A DNA stretch of 64,000 nucleotides from Nitrospira sp. CG24C. Lineage in GTDB: Bacteria > Nitrospirota > Nitrospiria > Nitrospirales > Nitrospiraceae. A program made the translations under genes and the position numbers. This document shows positions 45,702-55,815 of this stretch, piece by piece. The stretch is from positions 78,313-142,312 of the forward strand of contig NEWR02000018.1 of NCBI GenBank assembly GCA_002869885.2, in the 5' to 3' direction. The notes beneath the pieces are model-generated. The model searched no databases. It was not told where the DNA came from and saw only the letters and a program-made list of their open reading frames with translations. Position 1 is the first letter of the stretch, and the number at the start of each line of letters is the position of its first letter.

Positions 45702-45849
45702 TCCCCATCCTTCTGCGACCGCGCGTTGCGCGAGCACAGAAGATCATCAGGCTCCATCCCCTCCCAGTTTCTTGACTGCCGCGAGAGGGCCATGTTAGCA
45801 TGATCGCTGTTTCACACGGATTTTCGCGTATTTCCAAGACAACCGACAT

Positions 45850-45925
45850 GGGGCTGTAGCGCAGTTGGGAGCGCGCGTGAATGGCATTCACGAGGTCGCC
45901 GGTTCAATCCCGGCCAGCTCCACCA
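45850..45925 (+). tRNA. tRNA-Ala (anticodon GGC)
   Basis: GGGGCTGTAGCGCAGTTGGG starts the gene; anticodon stem CGTGA/TCACG encloses ATGGCAT, giving GGC. T-arm CCGGTTCAATCCCGG. The gene ends CAGCTCCACCA with encoded CCA. Confidence 0.96.
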
Positions 45926-46071
45926 ACTTCAACAGTAGGCAGGAGGCGAGCGGCAAGGGGCTACAGGTAAGAGTAATTTTCGGATTTGGCTCCGGGTCTC
46001 ACGCCGAACTGGTCTCTTCAATTCCTCCCCTCTAACCTCGTGCCGCTAGCCCCTAGCCTATCCGGGAATAC

Positions 46072-47916
<1,845 letters not shown>

Positions 47917-47940
47917 GCCGCCGCAGGGAGCAGGCGGACT

Positions 47941-48018
47941 CGTCTGTCTGGTCTATCTGGTTAGGTTCGATCGACCAAACACACGAGACAGACCGGATAG
48001 ACAAAATGAACAAGATCA
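47941..48018. repeat. 9-bp-unit TCTGGT hairpin repeat
   Basis: CTGTCTGGT and CTATCTGGT form the left arm, and ACCAAACAC, ACGAGACAG and ACCGGATAG the right, about 15 bp apart. It follows the ABC-F stop codon by 24 bp. Confidence 0.7.
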
Positions 48019-48040
48019 GCGGACAGCTCAAAACGAACGC

Positions 48041-48190
48041 CCTTCTCACCCGCCCGACCCCAGCGCGCCGAGACGCGCCTTCTCCCAAGCAAGGCCGCAG
48101 GAGAGAAATAACCGGAGGCGTACCCTTCTCACCCGCCCGCCCTCGAGCTGCCGAGACAGCTCGCACTCCGAGTCGGGTACGTTGAGGATT
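48041..48190. repeat. TTCTCACCCGCCC-hairpin repeat, two copies
   Basis: CCTTCTCACCCGCCCGACCC with a GCGC-CCGAGAC-GCGC stem (48041-48079), then CCCTTCTCACCCGCCCGCCC with a GAGCTG-CCGA-GACAGCTC stem (about 48123-48162). A GGCCGCAG...ACCGGAGGCGTA spacer lies between. The region up to GTTGAGGATT also occurs in the MITE at 50136. Confidence 0.7.
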
Positions 48191-48234
48191 ATTTCGATCC
48201 GAGAACGAAGTTGGGGATCGTTTTCAGCTGTCCG

Positions 48235-48624
48235 CTAGATGGAGGACTTGACCGTTTCTTCGAGGTAGTAGTACAGCCAGCGGTTCTTCTCTTTCGTCAC
48301 CAGCTCATCCCAGATCACGCCGATAAGAAACCCCTTCTCCCAGGGTTTCATCCAGGCAACTTTTCCATCGAGCTTTTCCATTTGCTCGACACGATCTGAA
48401 TCGAGAAATGCCAACGATACCGTCACCGGCTGGGCCATCGCCAGCTTCTCTTTCGTATGCAACCCTGCGCCGACTCTATTGACGTTATCCAACACGGCTG
48501 TAATCGCCTTGGCCCCGCTCTTAGGTGAAATCAACGCGGAACCGACCAAGGTCGCCCGGACAAACTTGCGCCGTTCGTTCGTCACCGCAATCGAGGCAAC
48601 CGATTTTGAGCTCTGCCGTTTCAC
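48235..48624 (-). CDS. PilZ-like (c-di-GMP binding) domain protein
   Basis: 129 residues. RRKFVRA (RxxxR type), then VNRVGAGLHTKEKL and VAWMKPWEKGFLIGVIWD follow the PilZ plan. The second motif D/NxSxxG reads NVNRVGAG, with Asn in place of Ser, so c-di-GMP binding needs proof. As a short stand-alone PilZ it might control motility or pilus function in a window rich in PilT genes. The start is a GTG at 48624. Confidence 0.62.
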   Translation of the reverse strand: MKRQSSKSVASIAVTNERRKFVRATLVGSALISPKSGAKAITAVLDNVNRVGAGLHTKEKLAMAQPVTVSLAFLDSDRVEQMEKLDGKVAWMKPWEKGFLIGVIWDELVTKEKNRWLYYYLEETVKSSI

Positions 48625-48678
48625 AAGCCTAAGTATAACCGATTAGAAATCTTTGTCCACCACTCTCTGGGGGCCCCT

Positions 48679-49968
48679 TTAGGTGTCTTTTGGACGGTAG
48701 TAACGGCGTCCCTTGAGCGATTCCGGGAGGTGCTCCTGCACCTTGGCCTGGGGATCGTCGTGGACATAGCGATAGCCTTTCCCATACCCAAGCCCCTTCA
48801 TCATCGAGGTCACGGCATTCCGCAAATGAAGCGGAACTCCAAGATTTCCATGAGCTTTTACGTCCTCCATCGCCTCAAGAAGCCCAATATATGAAGCATT
48901 ATCCTTGCGCCTGGTGGCGAGATAGATCGTCCCCTGGGCCAGATTGATCTGCGCCTCGGGGAGCCCCACAAACTGCACAGCCTGAGCGACCGCAGCCGCA
49001 ACTACCAGCCCCATCGGATCGGCATTCCCCACGTCCTCGGAGGCAAAAATAATCAGGCGGCGGGCGATAAATTTCGGGTCCTCCCCCCCTTCCAACATAC
49101 GAGCGAGCCAGTAGAGGGCACCGTTAGGGTCAGAGTCACGCAGGCTCTTAATGTAGGCAGAGATGACGTTGTAATGTTCTTCTCCGGATTTGTCGTACCG
49201 GATCGATTTCTTCATCAGCGCAGCTTCCAGCGCCGCTCCATCGATCAGGCGAGTCCCGTCAGGCCCAGCTGGTTGCTGTCTGACCACAAAGTCCAAGGCC
49301 GTCAGGAGCGATCTCGCATCGCCGTTGCCATAGGCAATCAGTCGTTGTCTGGCATCGGGTAACAGGCGGGCATTCCACTTCCCCAACCCGATCGCAGGGT
49401 CCGCGAGCGCCCGGTCCAGAATATGCTCCAGGGCCTCATCCGAAAGAGGCTTCAGCACAATGACCAGGGAACGAGACAGAAGCGGCGAAATCACTTCAAA
49501 TGAGGGATTCTCCGTGGTCGCGCCAACCAGGATGACCGTGCCCCGCTCGACATGAGGCAGAAAGGCATCCTGCTGCGCCTTGTTGAACCGATGAATCTCG
49601 TCGACGAAAAGAATGGTCCGTTGACCGTTGATCGCCTGGCGTTGCTCCGCTGTCTTGATGATGGCCCGCAGTTCGGGAACTCCCCCTGTAACCGCCGAGA
49701 AGGGCACGAACTGCGCTTTGGTATGGCGCGCGACGAGATGAGCTAGGGTCGTCTTGCCCGAGCCGGGCGGCCCCCAGAAGATGACAGAGGAAAGTTGATC
49801 TGCCTCGATCGCCCGCCGCAACGGCCGATCCGGCGCAGTAATCTCCTCTTGCCCGACAAAGTCCGCAAACTCTCGCGGCCTCAGACGCTCAGCCAACGGA
49901 GCCTCAACGGATCTCTCTCCATCGGGAGTCCCAAACAAATCAGGAGCCTGATCGCGTGAAGCAGCCAT
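48679..49968 (-). CDS. rarA: Replication-associated recombination protein A (RarA/MgsA)
   Basis: 429 residues from MAASRDQAPDLFG. An AAA+ clamp-loader-like ATPase: PLAERLRPREFADFVGQEEI, Walker A GPPGSGKTT, Walker B ILFVDEIHRFNKAQQDAFLPHVE, sensor 1 GATTENPSF. The C-terminal tetramerisation part has YWLARMLEGGEDPKFIARRL and QGTIYLATRRKDNASY, as in E. coli RarA. It acts at stalled forks. The TTG at 49980 is an alternative start. Confidence 0.93.
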   Translation of the reverse strand: MAASRDQAPDLFGTPDGERSVEAPLAERLRPREFADFVGQEEITAPDRPLRRAIEADQLSSVIFWGPPGSGKTTLAHLVARHTKAQFVPFSAVTGGVPELRAIIKTAEQRQAINGQRTILFVDEIHRFNKAQQDAFLPHVERGTVILVGATTENPSFEVISPLLSRSLVIVLKPLSDEALEHILDRALADPAIGLGKWNARLLPDARQRLIAYGNGDARSLLTALDFVVRQQPAGPDGTRLIDGAALEAALMKKSIRYDKSGEEHYNVISAYIKSLRDSDPNGALYWLARMLEGGEDPKFIARRLIIFASEDVGNADPMGLVVAAAVAQAVQFVGLPEAQINLAQGTIYLATRRKDNASYIGLLEAMEDVKAHGNLGVPLHLRNAVTSMMKGLGYGKGYRYVHDDPQAKVQEHLPESLKGRRYYRPKDT

Positions 49969-49980
49969 GCAAGTCCTCAA

Positions 49981-50135
49981 GAATGGGGTGAATTGTATAC
50001 GTCAGGCTGTATGATCGCAAACGGGCCCTTGATCTGATGGGCCTATCCGATATTCTCGCCTACCAAAGCAAGTGAAAGCCCGAAACGAATTGTGGGGAAC
50101 CAAGAGACAGGAATCACAGGGATAGTGCGTACCCG
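49981..50135. other. Short intergenic segment
   Basis: Lies between rarA and the MITE-like element; no gene and no repeat of the other families was seen. Presumably contains the rarA promoter. Confidence 0.4.
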
Positions 50136-50299
50136 CAGGACGCTCAAAAAGTTCATCCAGCAAGGCCGCAGCCGACGGAAGCACCGGAGGCGTAGCATTC
50201 TCACCCGCCCAACCCCGAGCTGTTGGAACAGCTCTTTTCCCATGTGGGCTACGTTGAGGATGCTTTCGAGGTGAGAAGGCAGACTTTTTCAACGTCCTG
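50136..50299. mobile_element. MITE-like element with CAGGACG...CGTCCTG ends
   Basis: Left end CAGGACGCTCAAAAAGT and right end ACTTTTTCAACGTCCTG are inverted repeats with two mismatches. Inside is a TTCTCACCCGCCC-type segment with stem GAGCTGTTGGAACAGCTC. The right end touches the folE stop codon. A single-ended relative (CAGGATGCTGAAAAAGT) is at 53774. Confidence 0.8.
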
Positions 50300-50947
50300 T
50301 TAATCGGAGTCGCCTACGCTGCCTCGTCGTATCAGCTTCAAGAACTCGGTCCTGGTCTGCGGCTGACTGCGGAAGGCACCCAACATGGAGCTGCTGACCG
50401 CAACCGTGTTCTGTTTTTCAACGCCCCGCATCATCATGCAGAGATGTCGTGCTTCGACGACCACGCCCACGCCACGCGCGTTGAGCTTCGACTTCAGGGT
50501 TTCGGCGATCTGGACCGTCAGCCGTTCTTGGACTTGCAGTCGACGCGCAAAGGTATCCACAATGCGCGGAATCTTGCTGAGCCCCACCACTTTCTTATTA
50601 GGCAAGTAACCCACATGAACTCTACCGTAGAACGGCAGCAGATGATGTTCGCACATGCTGAAAAAATCGATGTCCTTCACGATGACCATCTCATCGTACT
50701 CGATCGGAAAGAGGGCGCCGTTCAAAAGCTGATCGATGTCGCGGTGATAGCCCTGGGTCATGAAGGCGAGGGCCTTGGCCACTCGCTCGGGAGTCTTACG
50801 GAGCCCGTTCCGGCCTGGCTTTTCACCGAGAGCCAGCAGCATCTCTGTGACCAGGGATTGCAGAACATTCACATCCGCAGCTCTCCCATTCTTACTGACG
50901 CCTTCAACTTCCTGCCGACCCCGCCGCTTGATACCCTGCTTAGCCAT
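50300..50947 (-). CDS. folE: GTP cyclohydrolase I
   Basis: 215 residues. The enzyme opens GTP to dihydroneopterin triphosphate, the first step of folate or tetrahydropterin synthesis. Visible: [22 protein letters not shown] with the zinc-binding Cys and His residues, [23 protein letters not shown], and [17 protein letters not shown] with the second zinc Cys. The N-terminal ~30 residues are basic and variable. A PTPS/QueD-family gene is 74 bp upstream on the same strand, so both products of GTP may be used in one pathway. Confidence 0.95.
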   Translation of the reverse strand: MAKQGIKRRGRQEVEGVSKNGRAADVNVLQSLVTEMLLALGEKPGRNGLRKTPERVAKALAFMTQGYHRDIDQLLNGALFPIEYDEMVIVKDIDFFSMCEHHLLPFYGRVHVGYLPNKKVVGLSKIPRIVDTFARRLQVQERLTVQIAETLKSKLNARGVGVVVEARHLCMMMRGVEKQNTVAVSSSMLGAFRSQPQTRTEFLKLIRRGSVGDSD

Positions 50948-51021
50948 GCCGCCCCTCTCTATATCGTAATGCGCTCAGACATCCTTCCGATTCCGACAAT
51001 TCTACATTCCCCATTGACCAT

Positions 51022-51450
51022 TCAACATTCACCATTCTTAATGCCCCCTGCATACTCGAAGTAGTTGTCGCGTGTTTCAATGAGCCCCACCTTTTTCAAT
51101 TGCCCGGAGGGGAGACATTTCACTAACAGATCCCAGATCAGCAGCACCAGATTCTCTCCCGTCGTGGTGCGTTCGGCAAACTCAGGGTCTTGATTGAGAT
51201 CGTGATGGTCGAACCGTGTAATTACTTGCTGGCCCACAGTCCGATCCAGCCGATCGAGATCCATTTCTCCACCGGTCGAGGTCTGAACCCCGCTCTTCAC
51301 CGTTACCAGCACAACATAGTTATGGCCGTGCCCATTGGGATTATTGCACTTCCCAAATGCAGCTCGGTTGTCTTCGGATGACAGATAGTCCGTATGCAGT
51401 CTGTGCGCCGCACAGAACCGGTACCGTTTTGTCACGCTCGCCTGTGCCAT
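51022..51450 (-). CDS. 6-pyruvoyltetrahydropterin synthase / QueD family enzyme
   Basis: About 142 residues from MAQASVTKRYRFCAAHRL. Zinc-binding histidines: AAHRL, then the pair in GHGHNYVV. The catalytic Cys is in FGKCNNPNGHGH. C-terminal ETRDNYFEY supplies the substrate Glu. It converts dihydroneopterin triphosphate, the product of FolE, to 6-pyruvoyltetrahydropterin or to 6-carboxytetrahydropterin (queuosine route). The neighbouring folE supports a shared pathway. An alternative start is at 51462. Confidence 0.88.
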   Translation of the reverse strand: MAQASVTKRYRFCAAHRLHTDYLSSEDNRAAFGKCNNPNGHGHNYVVLVTVKSGVQTSTGGEMDLDRLDRTVGQQVITRFDHHDLNQDPEFAERTTTGENLVLLIWDLLVKCLPSGQLKKVGLIETRDNYFEYAGGIKNGEC

Positions 51451-51574
51451 CGTCAATTCCATTCACATCCGGAATACAAATAAAGAAGCCAGGACCGCCG
51501 CTCAATTCGGACAATCCTGGCTCTCTCTGTCACTCGTTCGACTGATCAACTTGCGCCACCGCAGCGCCGATGCC

Positions 51575-51895
51575 TTAGGCGCTGAAGGAGCTGCCACAGC
51601 CACAGGTGGTCTTCGCTTGCGGGTTCTTAATCGAGAACCCGGACCCTTGGAGGCTGTCCACGTAATCCACTTCGGCTCCCTGCAAGAGAGGAGCGCTCTG
51701 CGAATCCATGATGACCTTGACGATACCCTTTTCCACCACGGTGTCGTCATCGCCCATCTTCGACTCGAAGGCCATCCCGTATTGATACCCGTGGCACCCG
51801 CCGCCCTTGACATAGACGCGCAGGCCGACAATGTCCTTCTCTTCCACCATCAACTCCTTGATCTTCTGTTCTGCAATCGCCGTAATCGTTAGCAT
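51575..51895 (-). CDS. erpA: Iron-sulfur cluster insertion protein (ErpA/IscA family)
   Basis: 106 residues. The A-type carrier signature is complete: LRVYVKGGGCHGYQYGM with the first Cys, and TTCGCGSSFSA with the C-terminal CxC pair. These three Cys hold a [2Fe-2S] or [4Fe-4S] cluster for delivery. Neighbours are a ferredoxin and nuoF, both Fe-S proteins, on the same strand. Start ATG at 51895 behind GAGGATC. Confidence 0.92.
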   Translation of the reverse strand: MLTITAIAEQKIKELMVEEKDIVGLRVYVKGGGCHGYQYGMAFESKMGDDDTVVEKGIVKVIMDSQSAPLLQGAEVDYVDSLQGSGFSIKNPQAKTTCGCGSSFSA

Positions 51896-51964
51896 CGTGA
51901 TCCTCCTCGTGTGACCGGGCCGTCCTTCGAAGACTTGCCTGGGATGGTTTAGTGTAACATCTCT

Positions 51965-52312
51965 TTACTGAATTTCAATACCCTGGGACTCCGGCTGCGG
52001 CATGGTGGGAGCAACCCACTTGCCCTCTGGCACCCGCACAACTACGTCTCCAAGCACTTTAGCCTGGCATCCAAGGCGATGCCAGGGCTCACTGAGGGCT
52101 TCCCGATCGAGGAGATCCTGCTCATCGAAGTCGATCTCCGACAGATTCTCGGCGCCCATCTGCACTTCGATCCGGCAGGTGGTGCAGGAGGCGTTCCCAC
52201 CGCAATCGTGGTTCAACCGACACCCGAGCAGCTTCGACGCTTCCAACAACGAGGTATTGACCTCGACCTCTCCACTCTTGCTCTCAGGAAGAAGAAACGT
52301 CACACGTGGCAT
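51965..52312 (-). CDS. [2Fe-2S] ferredoxin
   Basis: About 115 residues from MPRVTFLLPESKSGEVEV. GCRLNHDCGGNASCTTC holds the cluster cysteines, with a fourth Cys in RLGCQAKV, as in adrenodoxin-/vertebrate-type ferredoxins. GAGGGA lies before the ATG; a longer frame to 52327 overlaps nuoF. It sits right after nuoF, so it may be the electron acceptor or donor of that flavoprotein. Confidence 0.9.
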   Translation of the reverse strand: MPRVTFLLPESKSGEVEVNTSLLEASKLLGCRLNHDCGGNASCTTCRIEVQMGAENLSEIDFDEQDLLDREALSEPWHRLGCQAKVLGDVVVRVPEGKWVAPTMPQPESQGIEIQ

Positions 52313-52323
52313 CGCGACATCCC

Positions 52324-53625
52324 TCAATGCACCGTGGTGGTGGCCACCACTGGCTGATAGGGGCAGCGCTGCAATCGGATATGTTCTTCAAACTCGTGAC
52401 GGAACAATTTCATACTGCTCTGCACCAACACGGCAGCCCCGGTCACCAGCGTGCAATAGCCGGTTCCCTTCACAAACCCACAGAGCTGAAGGAGACTCTC
52501 TAGATCTTTCTCCGTCCCCTCCCCCTGCTCAATCTTCGTCATCAGTGCGGCGAGATTGATGGTCCCCATTCGACAAGGTGGGCACTGCCCGCAACTCTCG
52601 ACCTTGAAAAAATTGGAGAACTTGAGTGTCAAGGCCACCATACAGGTCGCATCATCGACCACGATCACGCCGGCCGACCCAAGCCCCGTGCCGGCCTTCT
52701 TCAACGAATCGAAATCCATCGTCAGATCGAGCTGATCGGCCGTGACCATCGAGAACGCCGGTCCCCCAGGGAACACCGCCTTGATCTTACGCCCCCCCGG
52801 CACTCCCCCCCCACACTTGTCCACAAGTTCCCGAATTGTAATCCCCATCGGCATCTCGTACACGCCGGGTCTATTCACGGCGCCGCTCAGGGAAAACATC
52901 ATCGTGCCAGGACACTTTTCTGTGCCGACCTCGGTGAACCAGGCCACGCCTTTCAGAAGGATCCGTGGAATATTGCACAAGGTTTCGACATTGTTGACCA
53001 ACGTCGGCTTCCCATAGAGGCCGAAGTCCGTCGGGTAAAACGGCGGCTTCTGTCTCGGCATCGCCGGGCGCCCCTGCATGGATTCGAGCATCGCTGTTTC
53101 CTCACCAGCCACATAACTCCCGTGGCCTTCAAAGACTTGCAGATCGAGGTCCACGCCACTCCCCAGAATATTCTTGCCCAAAAACCCTTGAGCCTTCGCC
53201 TGCGCCAACGACTTTTTCAGATTCTCGCGTTCTTCATGATACTCATGATTCACATAGATAAATGCGGCCTTCGCCTGCACCGTGTAGGCCCCAATGAGGC
53301 AGCCTTCGATGAGCTGGTGGGGCGCATGCTTGAGCAAGTACCGATCTTTAAACGTACCTGGCTCATGTTCACCTGCGTTACAGACAAAATAATGTTCCTT
53401 CACCCGATGGTTGAGAACCTTTTCCCACTTGATGCCGGTGGGGAAGCCTGCGCCGCCTCGCCCACGGAGCCCGGCTTTCTTCAGCTCATTGACGATATCG
53501 TTCGCACTCAGCTCTTTGAGACATTTCTTCCAGGCCTCGTAGCCCCCGATCTTCCGGTAGGCTTCGATATCCCAGGGAGCGCCCTCCAGCGTTTGGAGAA
53601 CTCGTGGTTCAGTCGCAGCGGTCAT
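52324..53625 (-). CDS. nuoF: NADH-quinone oxidoreductase subunit F-like flavoprotein
   Basis: About 433 residues from MTAATEPRVLQ, behind GGAAGGACGC. FMN/NADH-binding GRGGAGFPTGIKWE (about 60-73), GHGSYVAGEETAMLESMQG, and the [4Fe-4S] motif SCGQCPPCR with a later Cys near LLQLCGF. It would oxidise NADH and pass electrons through FMN and the cluster. It is separated from any other complex I subunit and adjoins a ferredoxin and an Fe-S carrier, so it could be a diaphorase module rather than part of complex I. The FMN loop Cys is Ala here (YVAGEE). Confidence 0.9.
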   Translation of the reverse strand: MTAATEPRVLQTLEGAPWDIEAYRKIGGYEAWKKCLKELSANDIVNELKKAGLRGRGGAGFPTGIKWEKVLNHRVKEHYFVCNAGEHEPGTFKDRYLLKHAPHQLIEGCLIGAYTVQAKAAFIYVNHEYHEERENLKKSLAQAKAQGFLGKNILGSGVDLDLQVFEGHGSYVAGEETAMLESMQGRPAMPRQKPPFYPTDFGLYGKPTLVNNVETLCNIPRILLKGVAWFTEVGTEKCPGTMMFSLSGAVNRPGVYEMPMGITIRELVDKCGGGVPGGRKIKAVFPGGPAFSMVTADQLDLTMDFDSLKKAGTGLGSAGVIVVDDATCMVALTLKFSNFFKVESCGQCPPCRMGTINLAALMTKIEQGEGTEKDLESLLQLCGFVKGTGYCTLVTGAAVLVQSSMKLFRHEFEEHIRLQRCPYQPVVATTTVH

Positions 53626-53664
53626 GCGTCCTTCCATACCCATTTACTTAGAAAGTGGAACGAT

Positions 53665-53694
53665 ACTATAAGGTGCCTGGCCGGCATTCGTCAA
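53665..53694 (-). promoter_or_regulatory. nuoF promoter
   Basis: On the minus strand TTGACG (plus 53689-53694), an 18-bp spacer and TATAGT (plus 53665-53670) lie about 40 bp before the preferred nuoF start. Confidence 0.55.
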
Positions 53695-53773
53695 GGCAAT
53701 GTACTGATAATAGGCCTGAATCTCAACAACTTAGGGCCACTGCCCTATGCGAAACTGGGCATATGGGCCATGA

Positions 53774-53790
53774 CAGGATGCTGAAAAAGT
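53774..53790. mobile_element. Single end of a MITE-like element
   Basis: CAGGATGCTGAAAAAGT is the terminal sequence of the element family seen whole at 50136. Its partner end is not found downstream, so this is a remnant. Confidence 0.5.
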
Positions 53791-53810
53791 CCGCCGGCGT
53801 AAAAAGACCG

Positions 53811-53900
53811 TTATTTGGTTTATTTGGTTTGTCTCGTTTGTTTGGTTGATTTGGGTCATCTGGTTAGTTTCGATCAATCCAAAAACCAGATAGACCAGGC
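53811..53900. repeat. 9-bp-unit TCTGGT hairpin repeat
   Basis: TTATTTGGT, TTATTTGGT, TTGTCTCGT, TTGTTTGGT, TGATTTGGG and TCATCTGGT follow in exact 9-bp steps. Spacer TAGTTTCGATCAATCCAAA; then ACCAGATAG ACCAGG as the complementary arm. Lies next to the MITE remnant at 53774. Confidence 0.75.
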
Positions 53901-54011
53901 TTTTCTCCGACGTGCGGGCCATCGAAGTTTTTGTGCCAAAATAGCTTTTCTGCGGCCTGCTAGGCCTATTGGGAAAATTCAGGATGGTAAAAACAGTGGT
54001 GGGTGATGCGC

Positions 54012-54043
54012 CGACTGCCGACGGGTTTTCCCACCGGCAGTCG
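54012..54043 (-). terminator. Hairpin downstream of PuuD-like gene
   Basis: CGACTGCCG and CGGCAGTCG form a perfect 9-bp stem around a 14-nt loop that can itself pair (GGGTTTTCCC). It lies about 10 bp past the stop of the gene at 54053 on the minus strand. Confidence 0.6.
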
Positions 54044-54052
54044 TAGGCCATC

Positions 54053-54640
54053 TTACCTGAAGTGACTGCCGGCCCCCATGAACAGTAGCATGGGAATCGA
54101 CAACATAAAGTTGACCCGGGAAGCGAGGAGCGCTGTCCGACCCCACTGGGCCATTTCCGGCGGCGCAGGAGTCCCTTGGGCTGCCGCCGTCACCGCCGCA
54201 ATAATCCGCCTTTGGTTCGGCCAAATTACCGCGTGGACATTGGCCATCATGATGATACCCAATAACCCACCGATTCCCAGCGCAATCGCGCCGGTTCCGC
54301 CTCTCTGATACATATAGAGGTACAACACAATCCCGGCCAGCACCGTGACCGTCGCGCCATGACGGAACCAGTTCAGCGCGGCAGGCATCAACTTGGGAAT
54401 CACGATATTCTTGGTGGGTCCGTCCAGGCTCTTCAAGAATGATGCATTGATCAGGTTGAAGAAGTACAACAACCCGATCCAGACGATTCCAGCCAAGAAA
54501 TGGGTCCAGCGTAACAGCAAACCAAACCAATCGGCATCACCGACCGCCGTGCCGGTCATCGCGAGATACCCCATGATTAACACCACCGCGAGCGCAAACC
54601 CTACGCCCATCGTCTGCATCGGACTCTCAAGAAATTTCAT
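54053..54640 (-). CDS. PuuD-like integral membrane protein (urate hydroxylase N-domain type)
   Basis: 195 residues, five transmembrane segments (e.g. GVGFALAVVLIMGYLAM, WTHFLAGIVWIGLLYFFNL). The WTHFLAGIVWIGLLYFFN stretch, RHGATVTVLAGIVLY and ANVHAVIWPNQRR match the N-terminal domain of PuuD-type proteins, which carry haem or copper-like His sites (H47, H93, H135 approx.). The C-terminal cytochrome c domain of PuuD is absent, so urate oxidation is not certain. A haem-binding role in the inner membrane is likely. Confidence 0.7.
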   Translation of the reverse strand: MKFLESPMQTMGVGFALAVVLIMGYLAMTGTAVGDADWFGLLLRWTHFLAGIVWIGLLYFFNLINASFLKSLDGPTKNIVIPKLMPAALNWFRHGATVTVLAGIVLYLYMYQRGGTGAIALGIGGLLGIIMMANVHAVIWPNQRRIIAAVTAAAQGTPAPPEMAQWGRTALLASRVNFMLSIPMLLFMGAGSHFR

Positions 54641-54724
54641 CGCATCTCCTCATTCAGTGTATTACTACGTCGCTCTCTGTACTGTAGCTCTGCTCGGAAT
54701 GTCAAGCAATCGAGGCCGTCACTC

Positions 54725-54798
54725 GTCAATGGTCATTCGTCAACCGAGATAACGTCTTCTCATTCAAACCGATTGACGTATGACGCTTGACGGTTTGC
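54725..54798. repeat. TGACG/CGTCA tract with ~7-9-bp spacing
   Basis: CGTCAATGG, CATTCGTCAACC, then TTGACGTATGACGCTTGACGG repeat a GTCAA/TTGACG word. The two halves are inverted relative to each other, so a hairpin is possible. Located between mdh and the PuuD-like gene. Confidence 0.4.
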
Positions 54799-55737
54799 TT
54801 ACGTCATCAGGCGGTCGACTGCGATACAGAGTTCGCGCACCGCGCTGGCAGAGGTCGCTAATCCCGCCCGCTCCTCCGCCGTCAACTCATATTCGACTAT
54901 CTGTTCCGCCCCGCCTCGGCCCAACTTGACCGGCACACCGACGACGACATCCTGCAATCCATACTCACCCTCGCAGAACACCGCACAGGGCATCACCCTC
55001 TTTTGGTCCTTCATGATCGCTTCGACCATATCGACAGCCGAGGCCGACGGGGCATAGAACGCGCTGCCCGTTTTCAGCAGGTCCACGATTTCAGCGCCCC
55101 CCTCGCGCGTCCGCTTCACAATCGCCTCCAACCGATCCTTCGACATCAACTCCGTGACCGGTTTCCCCCTTACCGTCGTGTACCGCAACAACGGTACCAT
55201 CGTATCGCCATGCCCACCCAGCACCATCGCAGCCACGTCGGGGCCCGGCACGCTCAATTCGGCAGCGATGAAAGCACGCATGCGGGCGGAATCGAGCACT
55301 CCCGCCATACCCAAAACCCGCGACTTCGACAATCCGCTCACACGACGCGCCACATGAACCATGGCATCCAGCGGGTTGGTGACGAGAATCAGGATGACGT
55401 TCGGCGACCGGGACACCAGCGCAGAAACGACCGACTTCACGATTTTCGCGTTCGTGGCCAACAACTCGTCACGGCTCATCCCTGGCTTGCGCGGGATTCC
55501 TGACGTGATCACCGCCACCGACGAACCGGCCGTTTCATCATAGCCGTTGGTGCCCACCACGCGGGTGCTATAGCCGCAGACTGGCCCGGCCTGCGTGATA
55601 TCGAGGGCCTTGCCTTGCGGGACGCCCTCGGCAATATCGACAAGCACCACTTCGTACTCGTCCTTCTCGGCCAGCCGCTGCGCCGTCGTGCCTCCGACAT
55701 TCCCCGCGCCCACCACCGTGATTTTCGGTCTACCCAT
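54799..55737 (-). CDS. mdh: Malate dehydrogenase
   Basis: 312 residues, the LDH-like (MDH3) type. Rossmann motif [15 protein letters not shown], substrate-loop [12 protein letters not shown], catalytic H in [25 protein letters not shown], and [11 protein letters not shown]. It interconverts malate and oxaloacetate with NAD(H). In a reductive or oxidative TCA cycle this would be a central enzyme; the organism type suggested would use it in carbon fixation, but that is inference. Confidence 0.95.
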   Translation of the reverse strand: MGRPKITVVGAGNVGGTTAQRLAEKDEYEVVLVDIAEGVPQGKALDITQAGPVCGYSTRVVGTNGYDETAGSSVAVITSGIPRKPGMSRDELLATNAKIVKSVVSALVSRSPNVILILVTNPLDAMVHVARRVSGLSKSRVLGMAGVLDSARMRAFIAAELSVPGPDVAAMVLGGHGDTMVPLLRYTTVRGKPVTELMSKDRLEAIVKRTREGGAEIVDLLKTGSAFYAPSASAVDMVEAIMKDQKRVMPCAVFCEGEYGLQDVVVGVPVKLGRGGAEQIVEYELTAEERAGLATSASAVRELCIAVDRLMT

Positions 55738-55749
55738 TATCGACTCCTC

Positions 55750-55815
55750 GTGAAACGTAAAACGTGAAGCGTGAAACGTAGTACCCCCTTACGCCTCACG
55801 CCTCACCCCTCACGC
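55750..55815. repeat. 7-bp-period GTGAAAC and CCTCACG repeat pair
   Basis: GTGAAACGTAAAACGTGAAGCG repeats GTGAARC every seven bases, then the complementary TTACGCCTCACGCCTCACCC follows after about 10 bp. A clear hairpin-forming version of the unit seen at 5709. Confidence 0.65.

Larger units (their letters stand above)
45490..45761. repeat. GCG-core hairpin repeat, split by nested elements
   Basis: The left half (GGGATGGGGGCTGACTGATC, then TTCTACTGCGCGCG) lies at 45490-45533. The complementary right half (GCGCGTTGCGCGAGCACAGA and AGATCATCAGGCTCCATCCC) lies at 45721-45760. The two belong together because the intact copy at 62797 has them side by side. Other repeats occupy the middle, so another element inserted into the loop. 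Confidence 0.75.

Noticed and set aside
45366..45849. Small ORFs in the purA-tRNA-Ala gap
   Set aside because: These frames fall wholly inside nested hairpin repeats and show the repeat sequence in all frames, so they are not regarded as genes.
54053..54640. Complete urate hydroxylase PuuD
   Set aside because: Only the N-terminal membrane domain is present; the cytochrome c part is missing, so the enzyme function is not claimed.
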